Counted from the first letter of the stretch, positions 44,884-55,164 are shown. The stretch is DNA of 64,000 bases from Lachnospira hominis (ex Liu et al. 2021) (GCF_014287955.1 NZ_JACOPD010000004.1:1-64000); one strand, 5' to 3'. Numbers and translations are program-made. Notes: generated by a model not told the origin, from the letters alone.

Positions 44884-46518
44884 ATGCCAGTAATGGAATA
44901 TCTTGAAAGAAATGCAAGATTATATCCCGACGAGGTAGCTTTGGTAGAGCTTAATCCGGATGAGAATGATACAAGAAGGATGACCTGGAAAGAATATGCT
45001 CTTATACAGCCTACAAGATTCGAGCCGTATAGAAGAGAGATTACATGGAGTGTATTTAATGAAAAGGCAAACCGTTTTGCTAATATGCTTCTTGGAAGGG
45101 GAATAAAGAAAGGTGATAAGGTAGCAATACTTATGTATAACTGCCTTGAGTGGCTGCCTGTATATTTTGGGGTATTAAAGACAGGTGCGATTGCTGTTCC
45201 TTTTAATTTCAGATATGATTCAGATGAAATTTTATATTGTGCAAAGCTTGCAGAGGTAGATGTGATTGTGTTCGGTTCTGAATTCATAGGAAGAATGGAA
45301 GTCAATGCAGATGTTTTAAGCAAGGGAAGACTTCTTATATATGTTGGGGATAATTGTCCAAGTTTTGCGGAAAGTTATAGGGAGCTTGTCGCTGACTGTT
45401 CAAGCAAATCTCCTGATATTGAAATTACAGATGATGATTTTGGTGCAATATATTTTTCGTCTGGAACAACGGGATTTCCAAAGGCGATACTTCATAAACA
45501 CAGAAGCTTAACACAGGCGGCACAGATGGAGCAGAAGCATCATTCAACAGGAAGAGATGATACATTTTTATGTATTCCTCCGCTTTATCATACCGGTGCG
45601 AAGTTTCACTGGATGGGAAGCCTTGTTGCAGGAAGTAAGGCGGTTCTTCTTAAAGGAACAAAGCCGGAGACCATACTTTCTGCTATTTCAAATGAGCACT
45701 GCACAATAGTATGGCTTCTGGTGCCATGGGCACAGGATATTCTTGATGCTCTTGACAGAGGCGATATTAAGCTGTCTGATTATAAACTTGACCAGTGGAG
45801 GCTTATGCACATAGGAGCACAGCCGGTTCCACCTTCGCTTATCAAGAGATGGAAAGAATATTTTCCAAACCACCAGTACGATACGAATTATGGCTTGTCA
45901 GAGTCAACAGGTCCGGGCTGCGTTCATCTCGGAGTTGAAAATATTGATAAAGTCGGGGCAATCGGTGTTCCGGGTTACAGATGGGAATGTAAGATTGTTG
46001 ATGAAAATGATAATGAAGTTGCACAGGGCGGGGTCGGTGAACTTTGTGTCAAAGGTCCGGGTGTGATGACATGTTATTATAACGATGAAAAGTCAACAAG
46101 TGAAGTGCTAAAGGATGGCTGGCTGTATACAGGTGATATGGCTATGCAGGATGAACAGGGATTTTACTATCTTGTTGACAGAAAGAAAGATGTTATCGTA
46201 AGCGGTGGTGAAAATATTTATCCGGTTCAGATAGAAGATTTCTTACGCCGTCATGACAAAATAAAGGACGTTGCTGTAATCGGTCTTTCAGACAGAAGAC
46301 TTGGTGAGAAGACAGCGGCAATCATAGAAATCAAGGATGGCATGGTCTGTTCAAAAGAAGAAATTGAAGAATTCTGCCATGCACTTCCAAGATATAAGCG
46401 TCCTAAAGAGATTATTTTTGCTGATATACCAAGAAATGCAACAGGAAAGATTGAAAAACCAAAGCTTCGTAAGATTTACGGTGCCGACAATCTTGTTGCA
46501 AAAGAAAATCAGATATAA
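44884..46518 (+). CDS. AMP-forming acyl/aryl-CoA ligase
   Basis: 544 residues of the ANL superfamily. The ATP loop is YFSSGTTGFPKAI, then YGLSESTGPG, GWLYTGDMAM, DRKKDVIVSGGENIYP and the catalytic lysine in RNATGKIEKP. It activates a carboxylic acid with ATP and links it to CoA. The ATG at 44884 follows GAAAGGGGA by 10 nt; an upstream GTG at 44821 is the alternative and adds 21 residues. It precedes iorAB by 95 bp, so aryl acids linked to amino-acid fermentation are likely substrates; that is inference. Confidence 0.85.
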   Translation: MPVMEYLERNARLYPDEVALVELNPDENDTRRMTWKEYALIQPTRFEPYRREITWSVFNEKANRFANMLLGRGIKKGDKVAILMYNCLEWLPVYFGVLKTGAIAVPFNFRYDSDEILYCAKLAEVDVIVFGSEFIGRMEVNADVLSKGRLLIYVGDNCPSFAESYRELVADCSSKSPDIEITDDDFGAIYFSSGTTGFPKAILHKHRSLTQAAQMEQKHHSTGRDDTFLCIPPLYHTGAKFHWMGSLVAGSKAVLLKGTKPETILSAISNEHCTIVWLLVPWAQDILDALDRGDIKLSDYKLDQWRLMHIGAQPVPPSLIKRWKEYFPNHQYDTNYGLSESTGPGCVHLGVENIDKVGAIGVPGYRWECKIVDENDNEVAQGGVGELCVKGPGVMTCYYNDEKSTSEVLKDGWLYTGDMAMQDEQGFYYLVDRKKDVIVSGGENIYPVQIEDFLRRHDKIKDVAVIGLSDRRLGEKTAAIIEIKDGMVCSKEEIEEFCHALPRYKRPKEIIFADIPRNATGKIEKPKLRKIYGADNLVAKENQI

Positions 46519-46537
46519 AAATATACAGGTCATATGA

Positions 46538-46610
46538 CCGCAAAAACAAGGAGGACAAATCCTCTCCTCATCAAAGGATTCGGATTTTTGCTCCGCAAAA
46601 ACAAGGAGGA
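46538..46610 (+). repeat. Duplicated Shine-Dalgarno element in the iorA leader
   Basis: CCGCAAAAACAAGGAGGA occurs twice, at 46538-46555 and 46593-46610. The first copy's GAGGA can pair with TCCTC right after it (loop CAAA). The second copy is the iorA ribosome-binding site. Confidence 0.7.
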
Positions 46611-46613
46611 TTT

Positions 46614-48341
46614 ATGAAAGAGTTAATGCTTGGCAATAAAGCCGTTGCAAGGGGGCTTTACGAGGCAGGCTGTATGGTTGTTTCAAGTTATCCGGGAACA
46701 CCCAGTACAGAGATTACAGAAGAAACAGCAAAATATGATGAAGTGTACTGCGAATGGGCTCCGAATGAAAAGGTGGCTCTTGAAGCTGCACACGGAGCGA
46801 CTATAGGCGGACGAAGAAGTGCATGTGCAATGAAACATGTAGGTCTTAATGTAGCTGCTGACCCGCTTTTTACAATATCATATCAGGGTGTCAACGCAGG
46901 TCTTGTAATATGCGTTGCAGATGACCCGGGGATGCATTCTTCACAGAATGAACAGGATTCCAGACATTATGCAAAGGCAGCAAAAGTGCCTATGCTTGAG
47001 CCTTCAGATTCACAGGAAGCACTTGAATTTACAAAGAAGGCATTTGAATTATCAGAAAAATACAACACACCTGTATTTATCAAGATGTGTACAAGAGTTT
47101 CACATTCACAGAGTGTCGTCGAGACAGGAGTGCGTGTTGTGCCTGAGCAGGTACCTTATGTAAAGGACCCGGCAAAGGTCATGATGACATTAAATTCAAG
47201 AAATGCACATGTAAGAGTTGAACAGCGTACAAAAGACCTTATTGCTCTTGCCGAAAACTGTGATTTTAACAGAGTTGAATATGGTGATAAAAAGCTTGGA
47301 ATTATCACATCATCAACATCATATCAGTATGCGAGGGAGTGTTTTGGTGAAAATGCAAGCATTTTAAAGCTTGGAATGATTTATCCGCTTCCTGAAAAGC
47401 TTATACTTGATTTCGCAGCTTCTGTAGATGAGGTTATCGTTCTTGAGGAGCTTGACCCGTTTATTGAGGAACATTGTAAACAGCTTGGCATAAAAGTAAA
47501 GGGAAAAGATACATTTCCTATATGTGGAGAATTCTCACAGAATCTTGTCAGAAAGTGTATGGGAATGGAAGTTCCGGAAAGCTTACATATAGATGACGAA
47601 ATTCCGCCAAGACCTCCTGTTATGTGTGCAGGATGCCCACACAGAGGAGTTTTCTATACATTAAAGAAAAATAACTGCATGGTTTATGGTGATATCGGAT
47701 GTTATACACTCGGTGCTGTTGCACCTCTTAATGCTATGGATTTAAATGTCTGTATGGGTGCATCATGTTCAGGACTTCATGGATTTAATAAGGCAATGGG
47801 CAAAGAAGGTGAAAAGAGAAGCGTCGGCGTTATTGGCGATTCAACATTTATACATTCAGGAATTACAGGAATTACAGATATTGCATACAACATGAGTAAT
47901 TCAACAGTTATTATTCTTGATAATTCAATTACCGGCATGACCGGACACCAGCAGAATCCTACGACTGGTAAAAATCTCCGTGGTGAGCCGGCAGGAAAGG
48001 TTAATCTTGAAGCACTTTGCCGTGCTATCGGATTTAACAGGGTTCGTGTTGTAGACCCATATAACCTTGAAGAGGTAGATACTGTATTGAAAGAGGAACT
48101 TGAGGCAGATGAACCATCAATTATCATAAGCCGCCGTCCGTGCGTAATGATAAAAGGAACTGTTCACAAACCGCCTCTCAAAGTTGATTCTGATAAATGC
48201 GTCGGATGTAAATCATGCATGCGTATTGGATGTCCTGCAATTTCTGTAAGAGATAAAAAAGCAAAGATTGACCCTACACTCTGCATTGGCTGTAAGGTAT
48301 GTACACAGATGTGTAAATTTGATGCATTGAAAGCAGAATAA
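46614..48341 (+). CDS. iorA: Indolepyruvate:ferredoxin oxidoreductase, alpha subunit
   Basis: 575 residues. The N-terminal domain reads GNKAVARGLYEAGCMVVSSY with PGTPSTEI. The thiamine-diphosphate domain holds GDIGCYTLGAVAP, GDSTFIHSGIT and LDNSITGMTGHQ. Two 4Fe-4S clusters lie at the C-terminus (CVGCKSCMRIGCP and CIGCKVCTQMC). With IorB it oxidises aryl pyruvates from Trp, Phe and Tyr to aryl-acetyl-CoA and reduces ferredoxin in the cytosol. The length is slightly short of archaeal IorA (about 600-640) but all domains are present. iorB starts 11 nt later. Confidence 0.93.
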   Translation: MKELMLGNKAVARGLYEAGCMVVSSYPGTPSTEITEETAKYDEVYCEWAPNEKVALEAAHGATIGGRRSACAMKHVGLNVAADPLFTISYQGVNAGLVICVADDPGMHSSQNEQDSRHYAKAAKVPMLEPSDSQEALEFTKKAFELSEKYNTPVFIKMCTRVSHSQSVVETGVRVVPEQVPYVKDPAKVMMTLNSRNAHVRVEQRTKDLIALAENCDFNRVEYGDKKLGIITSSTSYQYARECFGENASILKLGMIYPLPEKLILDFAASVDEVIVLEELDPFIEEHCKQLGIKVKGKDTFPICGEFSQNLVRKCMGMEVPESLHIDDEIPPRPPVMCAGCPHRGVFYTLKKNNCMVYGDIGCYTLGAVAPLNAMDLNVCMGASCSGLHGFNKAMGKEGEKRSVGVIGDSTFIHSGITGITDIAYNMSNSTVIILDNSITGMTGHQQNPTTGKNLRGEPAGKVNLEALCRAIGFNRVRVVDPYNLEEVDTVLKEELEADEPSIIISRRPCVMIKGTVHKPPLKVDSDKCVGCKSCMRIGCPAISVRDKKAKIDPTLCIGCKVCTQMCKFDALKAE

Positions 48342-48352
48342 GGAGGGTTGAT

Positions 48353-48928
48353 ATGGATACAAAGAATATTATGATAGTAGGTGTCGGCGGACAGGGAACA
48401 CTGCTGGCAAGTAAAATGTTAGGTTTTGTTCTCTTACAGCAGGGATATGACGTAAAGGTATCGGAAGTTCACGGAATGAGCCAGCGAGGCGGAAGCGTTG
48501 TAACATACGTAAGATATGGTAAAAAAGTATACTCACCTGTAATTGATAAGGGAGAGGCAGATGTTATCATTTCATTTGAAAAACTTGAAGCTGCAAGATG
48601 GCTTGAATTTCTCAAAAAAGACGGAACAATTATAACAAATACTCAGGAAGTAGAGCCAATGCCTGTAATAACGGGTGCGGCTGCATATCCTGAAAATCTT
48701 ATCGAGAAAATGCAGGCAGCAGGTGCAAAGGTTGATGCAAAAGATTTTCTTTTAATCGCACAGGAGGCCGGTTCCGCAAAAGCTGTAAATATAGCACTCA
48801 TGGGAAGATTATCAACATATTTTCCTGAGATAAGCGATGAACAGTGGCAGGATGCTATTGAAAAAATAGTACCTCCGAAATTCCTTGATTTGAACAGAAA
48901 GGCATTTGAAGCTGGAAGAAACGCATAA
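48353..48928 (+). CDS. iorB: Indolepyruvate:ferredoxin oxidoreductase, beta subunit
   Basis: 191 residues of the gamma/beta-type ketoacid oxidoreductase domain. It opens NIMIVGVGGQGTLLASKMLG and contains EVHGMSQRGGSVVTYVRYG, both standard for IorB. It completes the IorAB enzyme. AAGGAGGG precedes the ATG. A bidirectional terminator follows. Confidence 0.93.
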   Translation: MDTKNIMIVGVGGQGTLLASKMLGFVLLQQGYDVKVSEVHGMSQRGGSVVTYVRYGKKVYSPVIDKGEADVIISFEKLEAARWLEFLKKDGTIITNTQEVEPMPVITGAAAYPENLIEKMQAAGAKVDAKDFLLIAQEAGSAKAVNIALMGRLSTYFPEISDEQWQDAIEKIVPPKFLDLNRKAFEAGRNA

Positions 48929-48940
48929 TTAAATTAAATA

Positions 48941-48994
48941 AAAATGCTCCGTTTAGGATAACAGTTAAGCTGTGAATCCCGAACGGAGCATTTT
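48941..48994. terminator. Bidirectional terminator between iorB and the symporter
   Basis: AAAATGCTCCGTT (48941-48953) pairs with AACGGAGCATTTT (48982-48994). A-run and T-run flank the stem, so it can serve both converging genes. Confidence 0.85.
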
Positions 48995-49067
48995 GTTTAG
49001 TGATTTATATTTAGGGTTATAGGACAGCGAGCCAAAACGATGCTTACATTCAAAACAATATTTACCT

Positions 49068-50600
49068 TTAGTCGCCGAGAGCAGTTTTTTGCTCAACGGT
49101 TGTCTTTTTGTCATAGCATTTAAAAGCTGATTCCACAAGCTCTTTGTCTGGCTTTGGTGTGAACAGGCTGACTACAGGAACAATTACAAGTCCGGCAAGC
49201 ATTGCAATAGCACCGCAGTTGATAGGTGACTGCATAATTGTCGGAAATGAGCTCCTGAAGAAAATATTTGCAATCATAAGAACTGAACTGAATATGAAAC
49301 ATACCCAGCATGAAGCCTTTGTGACACGCTTTGAATATAATGAGTACATAAAAGGTGCAAGGAACGAACCGGCGAGTGCACCCCATGAAACACCCATAAG
49401 CTGTGCAATAAATGTAATTGAGCTCTTATATTGTATAAGTGCAAGAATTGATGAAATTGCAATAAATACAACGACAAGAATTCTTATTGATAAAACCTGT
49501 TTTTTATCGCTCATATCTTTAATAAAATTATCTTTTAAGAAGTCGATAGTAAGTGTTGAACTTGATGCAATTACAAGTGATGAAAGCGTAGACATTGACG
49601 CTGACAAAACGAGAATAACAACAAGTGCGATAAGCATAGGACTTAATCCTGAAAGCATTGTCGGAATAATTGAGTCATATCCGTTGGCAGCAACATCAAT
49701 TTCATCTGAGAAAAGACGTCCAAATCCACCGAGAAAATAACTGCCTCCGGCAACAACAAGTGCAAATATAGTTGAAATAATTGTACCTTTTTTGATGGAT
49801 TTTTCATCTTTTATTGCGTAAAACTTCTGAACCATCTGTGGAAGTCCCCATGTACCGAGTGATGTAAGTATTACGACAAATAAAAGATTGAGAGGGTCAG
49901 GTCCGAAAAATGAAGCAAATATTCCCGGTGTATCTGTTACAGCAGGGTCACTCACTTTTGCAAGACCATCAAGTGCCGCCATAAATCCGCCTTTACTGTT
50001 AAGAACGGCAGCTATTACGGTTGCAATGCCAAAAAGCATTATTATTCCCTGAATGAAATCGTTAATAGCTGTTGCCATATATCCGCCTGCAATTACGTAG
50101 ATAGCTGTAAGAACTGCCATGAGTATAATACAGACTGAATAATCAATGTTAAATGCCATTCCGAAAAGTCTTGAAAGACCATTATAAAGAGATGCTGTAT
50201 AAGGAATGAGAAAAATGAATATAATTACGGATGCACCGATTTTTAACGCACTGCTTCCGAATCGTTCTCCGAAAAACTGCGGCATTGTTGCAGAATTCAG
50301 ATGCTGGCTCATAATTCTTGTTCGTCGTCCGAGAACAACCCATGCCAGAAGTGAACCTATAATTGCATTGCCGATGCCTGCCCATGTTGCAGAAATGCCA
50401 TATTTCCATCCGAACTGGCCAGCATATCCTACGAATACGACAGCAGAAAAATAAGAAGTTCCGTAGGCAAAAGCTGTAAGCCACGGACCAACCGAACGGC
50501 CGCCAAGTACGAATCCGTTGACATCAGTTGCATGTTTGCGGCAGTAAAGACCGATTCCAATCATGACCGCAAAATAGATAATCAAAATTAATAGTTTCAT
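49068..50600 (-). CDS. Sodium:solute symporter (SSS family)
   Basis: 510 residues with about 13 membrane helices. The start KLLILIIYFAVMIGIGLYC and the following GFVLGGRSVGPWLTAFAYG with YFSAVVFVGYAGQ are typical of PutP/PanF-type symporters. AIYVIAGGYMATAINDFIQG is the SSS signature. It takes up a solute with Na+. An amino acid or carboxylate is plausible; the substrate cannot be read. CAGGAGGA precedes the ATG. It is a single-gene unit convergent with iorAB. Confidence 0.88.
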   Translation of the reverse strand: MKLLILIIYFAVMIGIGLYCRKHATDVNGFVLGGRSVGPWLTAFAYGTSYFSAVVFVGYAGQFGWKYGISATWAGIGNAIIGSLLAWVVLGRRTRIMSQHLNSATMPQFFGERFGSSALKIGASVIIFIFLIPYTASLYNGLSRLFGMAFNIDYSVCIILMAVLTAIYVIAGGYMATAINDFIQGIIMLFGIATVIAAVLNSKGGFMAALDGLAKVSDPAVTDTPGIFASFFGPDPLNLLFVVILTSLGTWGLPQMVQKFYAIKDEKSIKKGTIISTIFALVVAGGSYFLGGFGRLFSDEIDVAANGYDSIIPTMLSGLSPMLIALVVILVLSASMSTLSSLVIASSSTLTIDFLKDNFIKDMSDKKQVLSIRILVVVFIAISSILALIQYKSSITFIAQLMGVSWGALAGSFLAPFMYSLYSKRVTKASCWVCFIFSSVLMIANIFFRSSFPTIMQSPINCGAIAMLAGLVIVPVVSLFTPKPDKELVESAFKCYDKKTTVEQKTALGD

Positions 50601-50734
50601 AAAAATCCTCCTGTGTTTCTTTTGAATTTACCCCTTTAAAGTTCAACGCTTTAAACAACTAAAATTTTATCATGTTTTTATTATTTTATCAACAAAAATA
50701 TGACGTTGTTTTTGCATATAAAAAATAAAAAAAC

Positions 50735-50748
50735 AGTACATACATTCG
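50735..50748. promoter_or_regulatory. Candidate LexA (SOS) box
   Basis: AGTACATACATTCG matches 11 of 14 positions of the Firmicute box CGAACATACGTTCG. It overlaps where the -35 of the following promoter should lie. Confidence 0.45.
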
Positions 50749-50759
50749 ATTTTTTGTTG

Positions 50760-50765
50760 TATAAT
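50760..50765 (+). promoter_or_regulatory. -10 box of the DNA polymerase IV gene
   Basis: TATAAT at 50760-50765, about 55 bp before the gene's start. The matching -35 (near 50737) is weak and lies within the SOS-like box. Confidence 0.5.
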
Positions 50766-50820
50766 ATTTTTATGAAAAAAAATTATGGTATATGGGAATA
50801 ATATGAAAGGAAACAATGGT

Positions 50821-52101
50821 ATGGGCAGCAGGATATATGTATGTATAGATTTAAAATCATTTTATGCATCGGTTGAGTGTGTTGAGCGTGGTCTTGATAC
50901 AATGACAACTAATCTTGTTGTTGCTGACCCGGACAGAAGTGAGAAAACAATATGTCTTGCTGTGTCGCCTGCGATGAAAGCTCTTGGCGTGAAGAACAGA
51001 TGCCGTGTGTTTGAGATTCCCAAAGGTATTGATTATATTATGGCACAGCCGAGAATGCAGCTTTATATTGATTATTCGGCAAAGATATATGGCATTTATC
51101 TGAAGTACATTTCAAAAGAGGATATACATGTATATTCTATAGATGAAGTTTTTATGGATGTAACAGAGTATCTTTCTTTATATGGAATGACTGCGAAAGA
51201 ACTGGGCATACGTATTATGCAGGATATATTTGATACAGTGGGAATTAGGGCAACGTGCGGCATAGGTACTAATCTTTATCTTGCAAAGATTGCACTTGAT
51301 ATAACTGCGAAACATGCGAAAGATTTTATCAGTGAACTTGATGAGGAAAGTTATAAGAGGACGCTGTGGCATCACAGACCACTCACAGATTTCTGGAGAG
51401 TGGGGCATGGACTTGCCGGAAGACTTGCACAGGCAGGGATATATGATATGGCACAGATTGCAGAGGCAGATGAGCAGATCCTGTATGATATGATTGGCAT
51501 TGATGCTGAACTTCTCATTGACCACGCATGGGGGATAGAACCGGTTACTATTGCGGATATTAAGAAATATAAGCCGAGAAGCAGCAGCATAACGAGCGGT
51601 CAGGTTCTTGCAAGGGATTATGAACATGAGGAGGGAAGGCTTATCGTCAAGGAAATGGCTGACGGAATGTGTCTTCAGCTTGTTGAGCAGGGAATGGTTA
51701 CGGATTCGGTGACAATCTATATAAATTATTCAAAAGAATATAGTGCAGCCGCAGGAGTGCCGCAGTCCGTGCGTGGTTCAATTATGCTTCCGTCAGCGAC
51801 AAGTTCATCTAAAAAGATGCTTCCGTTTATTTCAAAGCTTTATGATGAGGTTAAGGATAAAAATATTCCTGTGCGTAAAATCAATCTTATATTTAACAGG
51901 CTGACAGATGAAGCCTACAGACAGGTTGGGCTGTTTGATGACGATACAGATGGTGACAGGGAAAATAAATTACAGCATGCAGTGCTTGATTTGAAGAAGA
52001 AGTATGGCAGAGATGCGGTATTGAAAGGCATGAATCTTGAAAAGGGTGCAACTGCAATAGAAAGAAATCATCAGATTGGGGGACACAGAAGTGGTAATTA
52101 G
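50821..52101 (+). CDS. Y-family DNA polymerase (polymerase IV/UvrX-like)
   Basis: About 426 residues. The palm motif RIYVCIDLKSFYASVEC and SIDEVFMDVTEYL supply the catalytic Asp and Glu residues, and ATCGIGTNLYLAKIA is the Y-family finger/palm segment. The C-terminal part is the little-finger region. It copies damaged DNA. The ATG at 50821 follows AAAGGA by 9 nt and starts right before the family's first strand; ATGs at 50785 and 50803 are weaker. A YolD-like gene overlaps its end, as in mobile or SOS-linked UvrX-YolD pairs. Confidence 0.9.
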   Translation: MGSRIYVCIDLKSFYASVECVERGLDTMTTNLVVADPDRSEKTICLAVSPAMKALGVKNRCRVFEIPKGIDYIMAQPRMQLYIDYSAKIYGIYLKYISKEDIHVYSIDEVFMDVTEYLSLYGMTAKELGIRIMQDIFDTVGIRATCGIGTNLYLAKIALDITAKHAKDFISELDEESYKRTLWHHRPLTDFWRVGHGLAGRLAQAGIYDMAQIAEADEQILYDMIGIDAELLIDHAWGIEPVTIADIKKYKPRSSSITSGQVLARDYEHEEGRLIVKEMADGMCLQLVEQGMVTDSVTIYINYSKEYSAAAGVPQSVRGSIMLPSATSSSKKMLPFISKLYDEVKDKNIPVRKINLIFNRLTDEAYRQVGLFDDDTDGDRENKLQHAVLDLKKKYGRDAVLKGMNLEKGATAIERNHQIGGHRSGN

Positions 52102-52285
52102 AAAAAGTACAGTAAATAATACAAGAAAAAAGATGCCGGTCGAAGAACGTGCCAAGCAGTTTATGCCATTTTCAGCACTGAAAGGTCTTGATGAAGCACT
52201 TCGTGAACAGGAAATTATTGCCGAAGAAAGTGTAAAAACGGAGACTGTAAAAGAGGATGATATATGTCAGACTGAAGATAATTAA
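52091..52285 (+). CDS. YolD-like protein
   Basis: 64 residues. PVEERAKQFMPFSALKGLDE is the YolD core, a family regularly coupled to Y-family polymerases and thought to act like UmuD. The GTG at 52091 lies 8 nt after GGGGA and overlaps the polymerase stop by 11 nt; a TTG at 52076 is the alternative. It is shorter than Bacillus YolD (about 110 residues), ending in an acidic tail. Confidence 0.75.
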   Translation: MVIRKSTVNNTRKKMPVEERAKQFMPFSALKGLDEALREQEIIAEESVKTETVKEDDICQTEDN

Positions 52286-52634
52286 GTAGAGGTGCATTTT
52301 TGACAGCTTCAGTTAATTATGTGAATAATATGTGCATTTTGTACAGATAAAAGTACAAAATAACCGCATAAATTCAAGGATTGTACTAAATTCAATAATA
52401 TGAAAATTACTCTTGATTTTACATTGTTAAAATGTTAGTATGCTCTTGTCAGTAATTGTTACTTATTTATCAAAGTTGTTACAAACGCATTTTTGTCACA
52501 GAAGAATATCTTAATTAAAATCAATGCATGGCATTTAGAATAAGATATTTTGTTGATTATAATAGCTGACAGCATTTTTTATAATGCGGATTGTATACAG
52601 TGTACAAAATTAAAACAAGGAGGAACAAGGAACA
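52286..52634. promoter_or_regulatory. pflB leader region with several inverted repeats
   Basis: A 349-bp gap without a gene. It holds ATTTTGTAC (52336-52344) facing GTACAAAAT (52353-52361), a perfect 9-bp inverted repeat. A further GTACAAAAT lies at about 52602 and a GTACTAAAT-like copy at about 52384. TGTTACAAA (52477-52485) faces TTTGTCACA (52492-52500). A TATAAT lies at about 52580. This looks like a strongly regulated promoter region, perhaps responding to oxygen or redox; the regulators cannot be named. Confidence 0.5.
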
Positions 52635-54887
52635 ATGGTACAGATGGATCAGTGGAACGGTTTCAAAGGTAGACTTTGGAAGGAAGAAATCAATGTAAGA
52701 GATTTCATCCAGAATAACTACAAGCCATATGACGGAGATGAAAGTTTCCTGGAAGGCCCAACAGAGGCAACAAATAAGCTTTGGGGCAGATTACAGGAGT
52801 TACAGAAGGAAGAAAGAGCTAAGGGCGGCGTACTTGACATGGAAACAGAAGTAGTTGCAGGTCTTACAGCTTACGGTCCTGGATATATAGATGAGTCTAT
52901 GAAAGACCTTGAACAGATTGTAGGTCTTCAGACAGATAAGCCATTAAAGAGAGCATTTATGCCTTATGGTGGTATCAAGATGGCAGAGGAATCATGCAAG
53001 AACTATGGTTACGAGCCAAATCCTGAATTACACAAGATTTTTACAGAATATCATAAGACACATAACCAGGGTGTTTTCGATGCTTACACACCAGAGATGA
53101 GAAAGGCTCGTCACAGCCACATCATCACAGGTCTTCCAGATACTTATGGTCGTGGTCGTATCGTAGGTGACTACAGAAGAGTTGCTCTTTATGGTATTGA
53201 TTTCCTTATGGAAGAGAAGAAGAAAGATCATGCTAACTGCGGATGCGGTACAATGACAGATGACGTTATTCGTTTAAGAGAAGAGCTTTCTGATCAGTAC
53301 AAGGCACTTGCAGGTATGAAGAAGATGGCAGAAAGCTATGGCTATGATATTTCTAAGCCAGCTACAAATGCAAAGGAAGCTTGCCAGTGGTTATACTTTG
53401 GTTACCTTGCAGCTATCAAGACTCAGAATGGTGCAGCTATGTCAGTTGGACGTGTTTCTACATTCCTTGATATCTATATTCAGAGAGACCTTGATAACGG
53501 CGTTATCACAGAGAAAGAAGCTCAGGAACTTATCGACCATATGGTTATGAAGTTCAGAATGGTTAAATTCGCAAGAATTACATCATACAACGAATTATTC
53601 TCAGGTGATCCAACATGGGCTACACTTGAAGTAGGTGGTACAGGTATCGACGGACGTTCAATGGTTACAAAGAACGACTACAGATTCCTTCATACACTTG
53701 AAAACATGGGACCTTCACCAGAACCAAACCTTACAGTTCTTTACTCATCAAGACTTCCTGAGAACTTCAAGAAGTATGCAGCAAAGATTTCTGTTGATAC
53801 ATCTTCAATCCAGTATGAGAATGATGATGTTATGAAGGTTACATGGGGCGATGATTATTCAATCTGCTGCTGTGTATCTGCTACACAGACAGGTAAGGAA
53901 ATGCAGTTCTTCGGAGCTAGAGCAAACCTTGCTAAGTGCTTACTTTACGCTATCAATGGTGGTGTTGATGTTAAGAACAGAGAACAGGTTGGTCCTGCTT
54001 ACAAGCCTATCACATCTGAATATCTTGAGTATGATGAAGTTGTTGAAAAGTTTGACGCTATGATGGATTGGTTAGCTGACCTTTATGTTAATACACTTAA
54101 CCTTATCCAGTATATGCATGATAAGTATTACTATGAAGCAGCTGAGATGGCTCTTATCGATACAGATGTTAAGAGAACATTCGCTACAGGTATTGCCGGA
54201 TTCTCACATGTTGTTGACTCACTTTCAGCTATTAAGTATGCAAAGGTTAAGACAGTACGTGACGAAACAGGTATTGTTGTAGATTACAAGATTGAGGGAG
54301 ATTTCCCTAAGTATGGTAATGATGATGACAGAGCTGATGATATCGCTGTATGGCTTCTTAAGACATTCCTTGAGAAGATTAAGAAGAGACATACTTACAG
54401 AGATTCAGAGCCTACAACATCAATCCTTACAATTACTTCAAACGTAGTTTACGGTAAATATACAGGAGCTATGCCAGATGGTCGTCCAGCAGGCACACCA
54501 CTTTCTCCTGGTGCTAACCCAAGCTACGGTGCAGAGCAGAATGGTCTTCTTGCATCTCTTAACTCACTTACAAAGCTTCCATACGAATGGGCACTTGATG
54601 GTATTTCAAATACACAGACAATGAACCCAGACGCATTAGGACACAACGAAGATGAAAGAGTTGCTAACCTTGTAAACGTTATGGATGGTTACTTCGATCA
54701 GGGTGCTCATCACCTTAACGTAAACGTATTCGGTAAGGATAAGCTTATCGATGCTATGGAACATCCTGAAAAACCTGAATATGCTAACTTCACAATCCGT
54801 GTATCAGGTTACGCTGTTAAGTTCATCGACCTTACAAAGGAACAGCAGATGGATGTTATCAGCAGAACATTCCACGACAGAATGTAA
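52635..54887 (+). CDS. pflB: Pyruvate formate-lyase
   Basis: 750 residues of a glycyl-radical enzyme. The active-site cysteines are in [14 protein letters not shown] and the radical glycine is in [10 protein letters not shown] near the C-terminus. It splits pyruvate and CoA into acetyl-CoA and formate in anaerobic growth. Codon choice is strongly biased (many GCT, TTC and AAC codons) compared with its neighbours, fitting a very highly expressed protein. The expected activating-enzyme gene pflA does not follow; decayed sequence does. AAGGAGG precedes the ATG. Confidence 0.95.
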   Translation: MVQMDQWNGFKGRLWKEEINVRDFIQNNYKPYDGDESFLEGPTEATNKLWGRLQELQKEERAKGGVLDMETEVVAGLTAYGPGYIDESMKDLEQIVGLQTDKPLKRAFMPYGGIKMAEESCKNYGYEPNPELHKIFTEYHKTHNQGVFDAYTPEMRKARHSHIITGLPDTYGRGRIVGDYRRVALYGIDFLMEEKKKDHANCGCGTMTDDVIRLREELSDQYKALAGMKKMAESYGYDISKPATNAKEACQWLYFGYLAAIKTQNGAAMSVGRVSTFLDIYIQRDLDNGVITEKEAQELIDHMVMKFRMVKFARITSYNELFSGDPTWATLEVGGTGIDGRSMVTKNDYRFLHTLENMGPSPEPNLTVLYSSRLPENFKKYAAKISVDTSSIQYENDDVMKVTWGDDYSICCCVSATQTGKEMQFFGARANLAKCLLYAINGGVDVKNREQVGPAYKPITSEYLEYDEVVEKFDAMMDWLADLYVNTLNLIQYMHDKYYYEAAEMALIDTDVKRTFATGIAGFSHVVDSLSAIKYAKVKTVRDETGIVVDYKIEGDFPKYGNDDDRADDIAVWLLKTFLEKIKKRHTYRDSEPTTSILTITSNVVYGKYTGAMPDGRPAGTPLSPGANPSYGAEQNGLLASLNSLTKLPYEWALDGISNTQTMNPDALGHNEDERVANLVNVMDGYFDQGAHHLNVNVFGKDKLIDAMEHPEKPEYANFTIRVSGYAVKFIDLTKEQQMDVISRTFHDRM

Positions 54888-55044
54888 TCAGAGTGCTTGA
54901 AAATGCCGAAAATACAGTGTTTATGCGACTTTGAGAGATTACCAAGTTATCATAAATTGGTGTAAAATCTTATATAAATGGTGTAGTAAATGGCGTAGTA
55001 ATTTTAAATAGGATTTAAGTACAAAGATAAATAAAATTCAGAGA

Positions 55045-55078
55045 AGAGAGATATACAGAAATGTATGTCTCTCTTTTT
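55045..55078 (+). terminator. Rho-independent terminator after pflB
   Basis: AGAGAGATATAC pairs with GTATGTCTCTCT, followed by TTTTTT. Confidence 0.82.
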
Positions 55079-55135
55079 TGGTATTCAAAAATCGTAAAAA
55101 ATAGGGACACTAGACTAAATATAGGCAATGCACTA

Positions 55136-55164
55136 AAAAGGAATCTGCATAAAACAGATTCCTT
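55136..55164 (-). terminator. Terminator overlapping the toxin-remnant stop
   Basis: AAGGAATCTG faces CAGATTCCTT around CATAAAA; read on the minus strand, a T-rich run follows. It probably belonged to the toxin gene. Confidence 0.6.
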
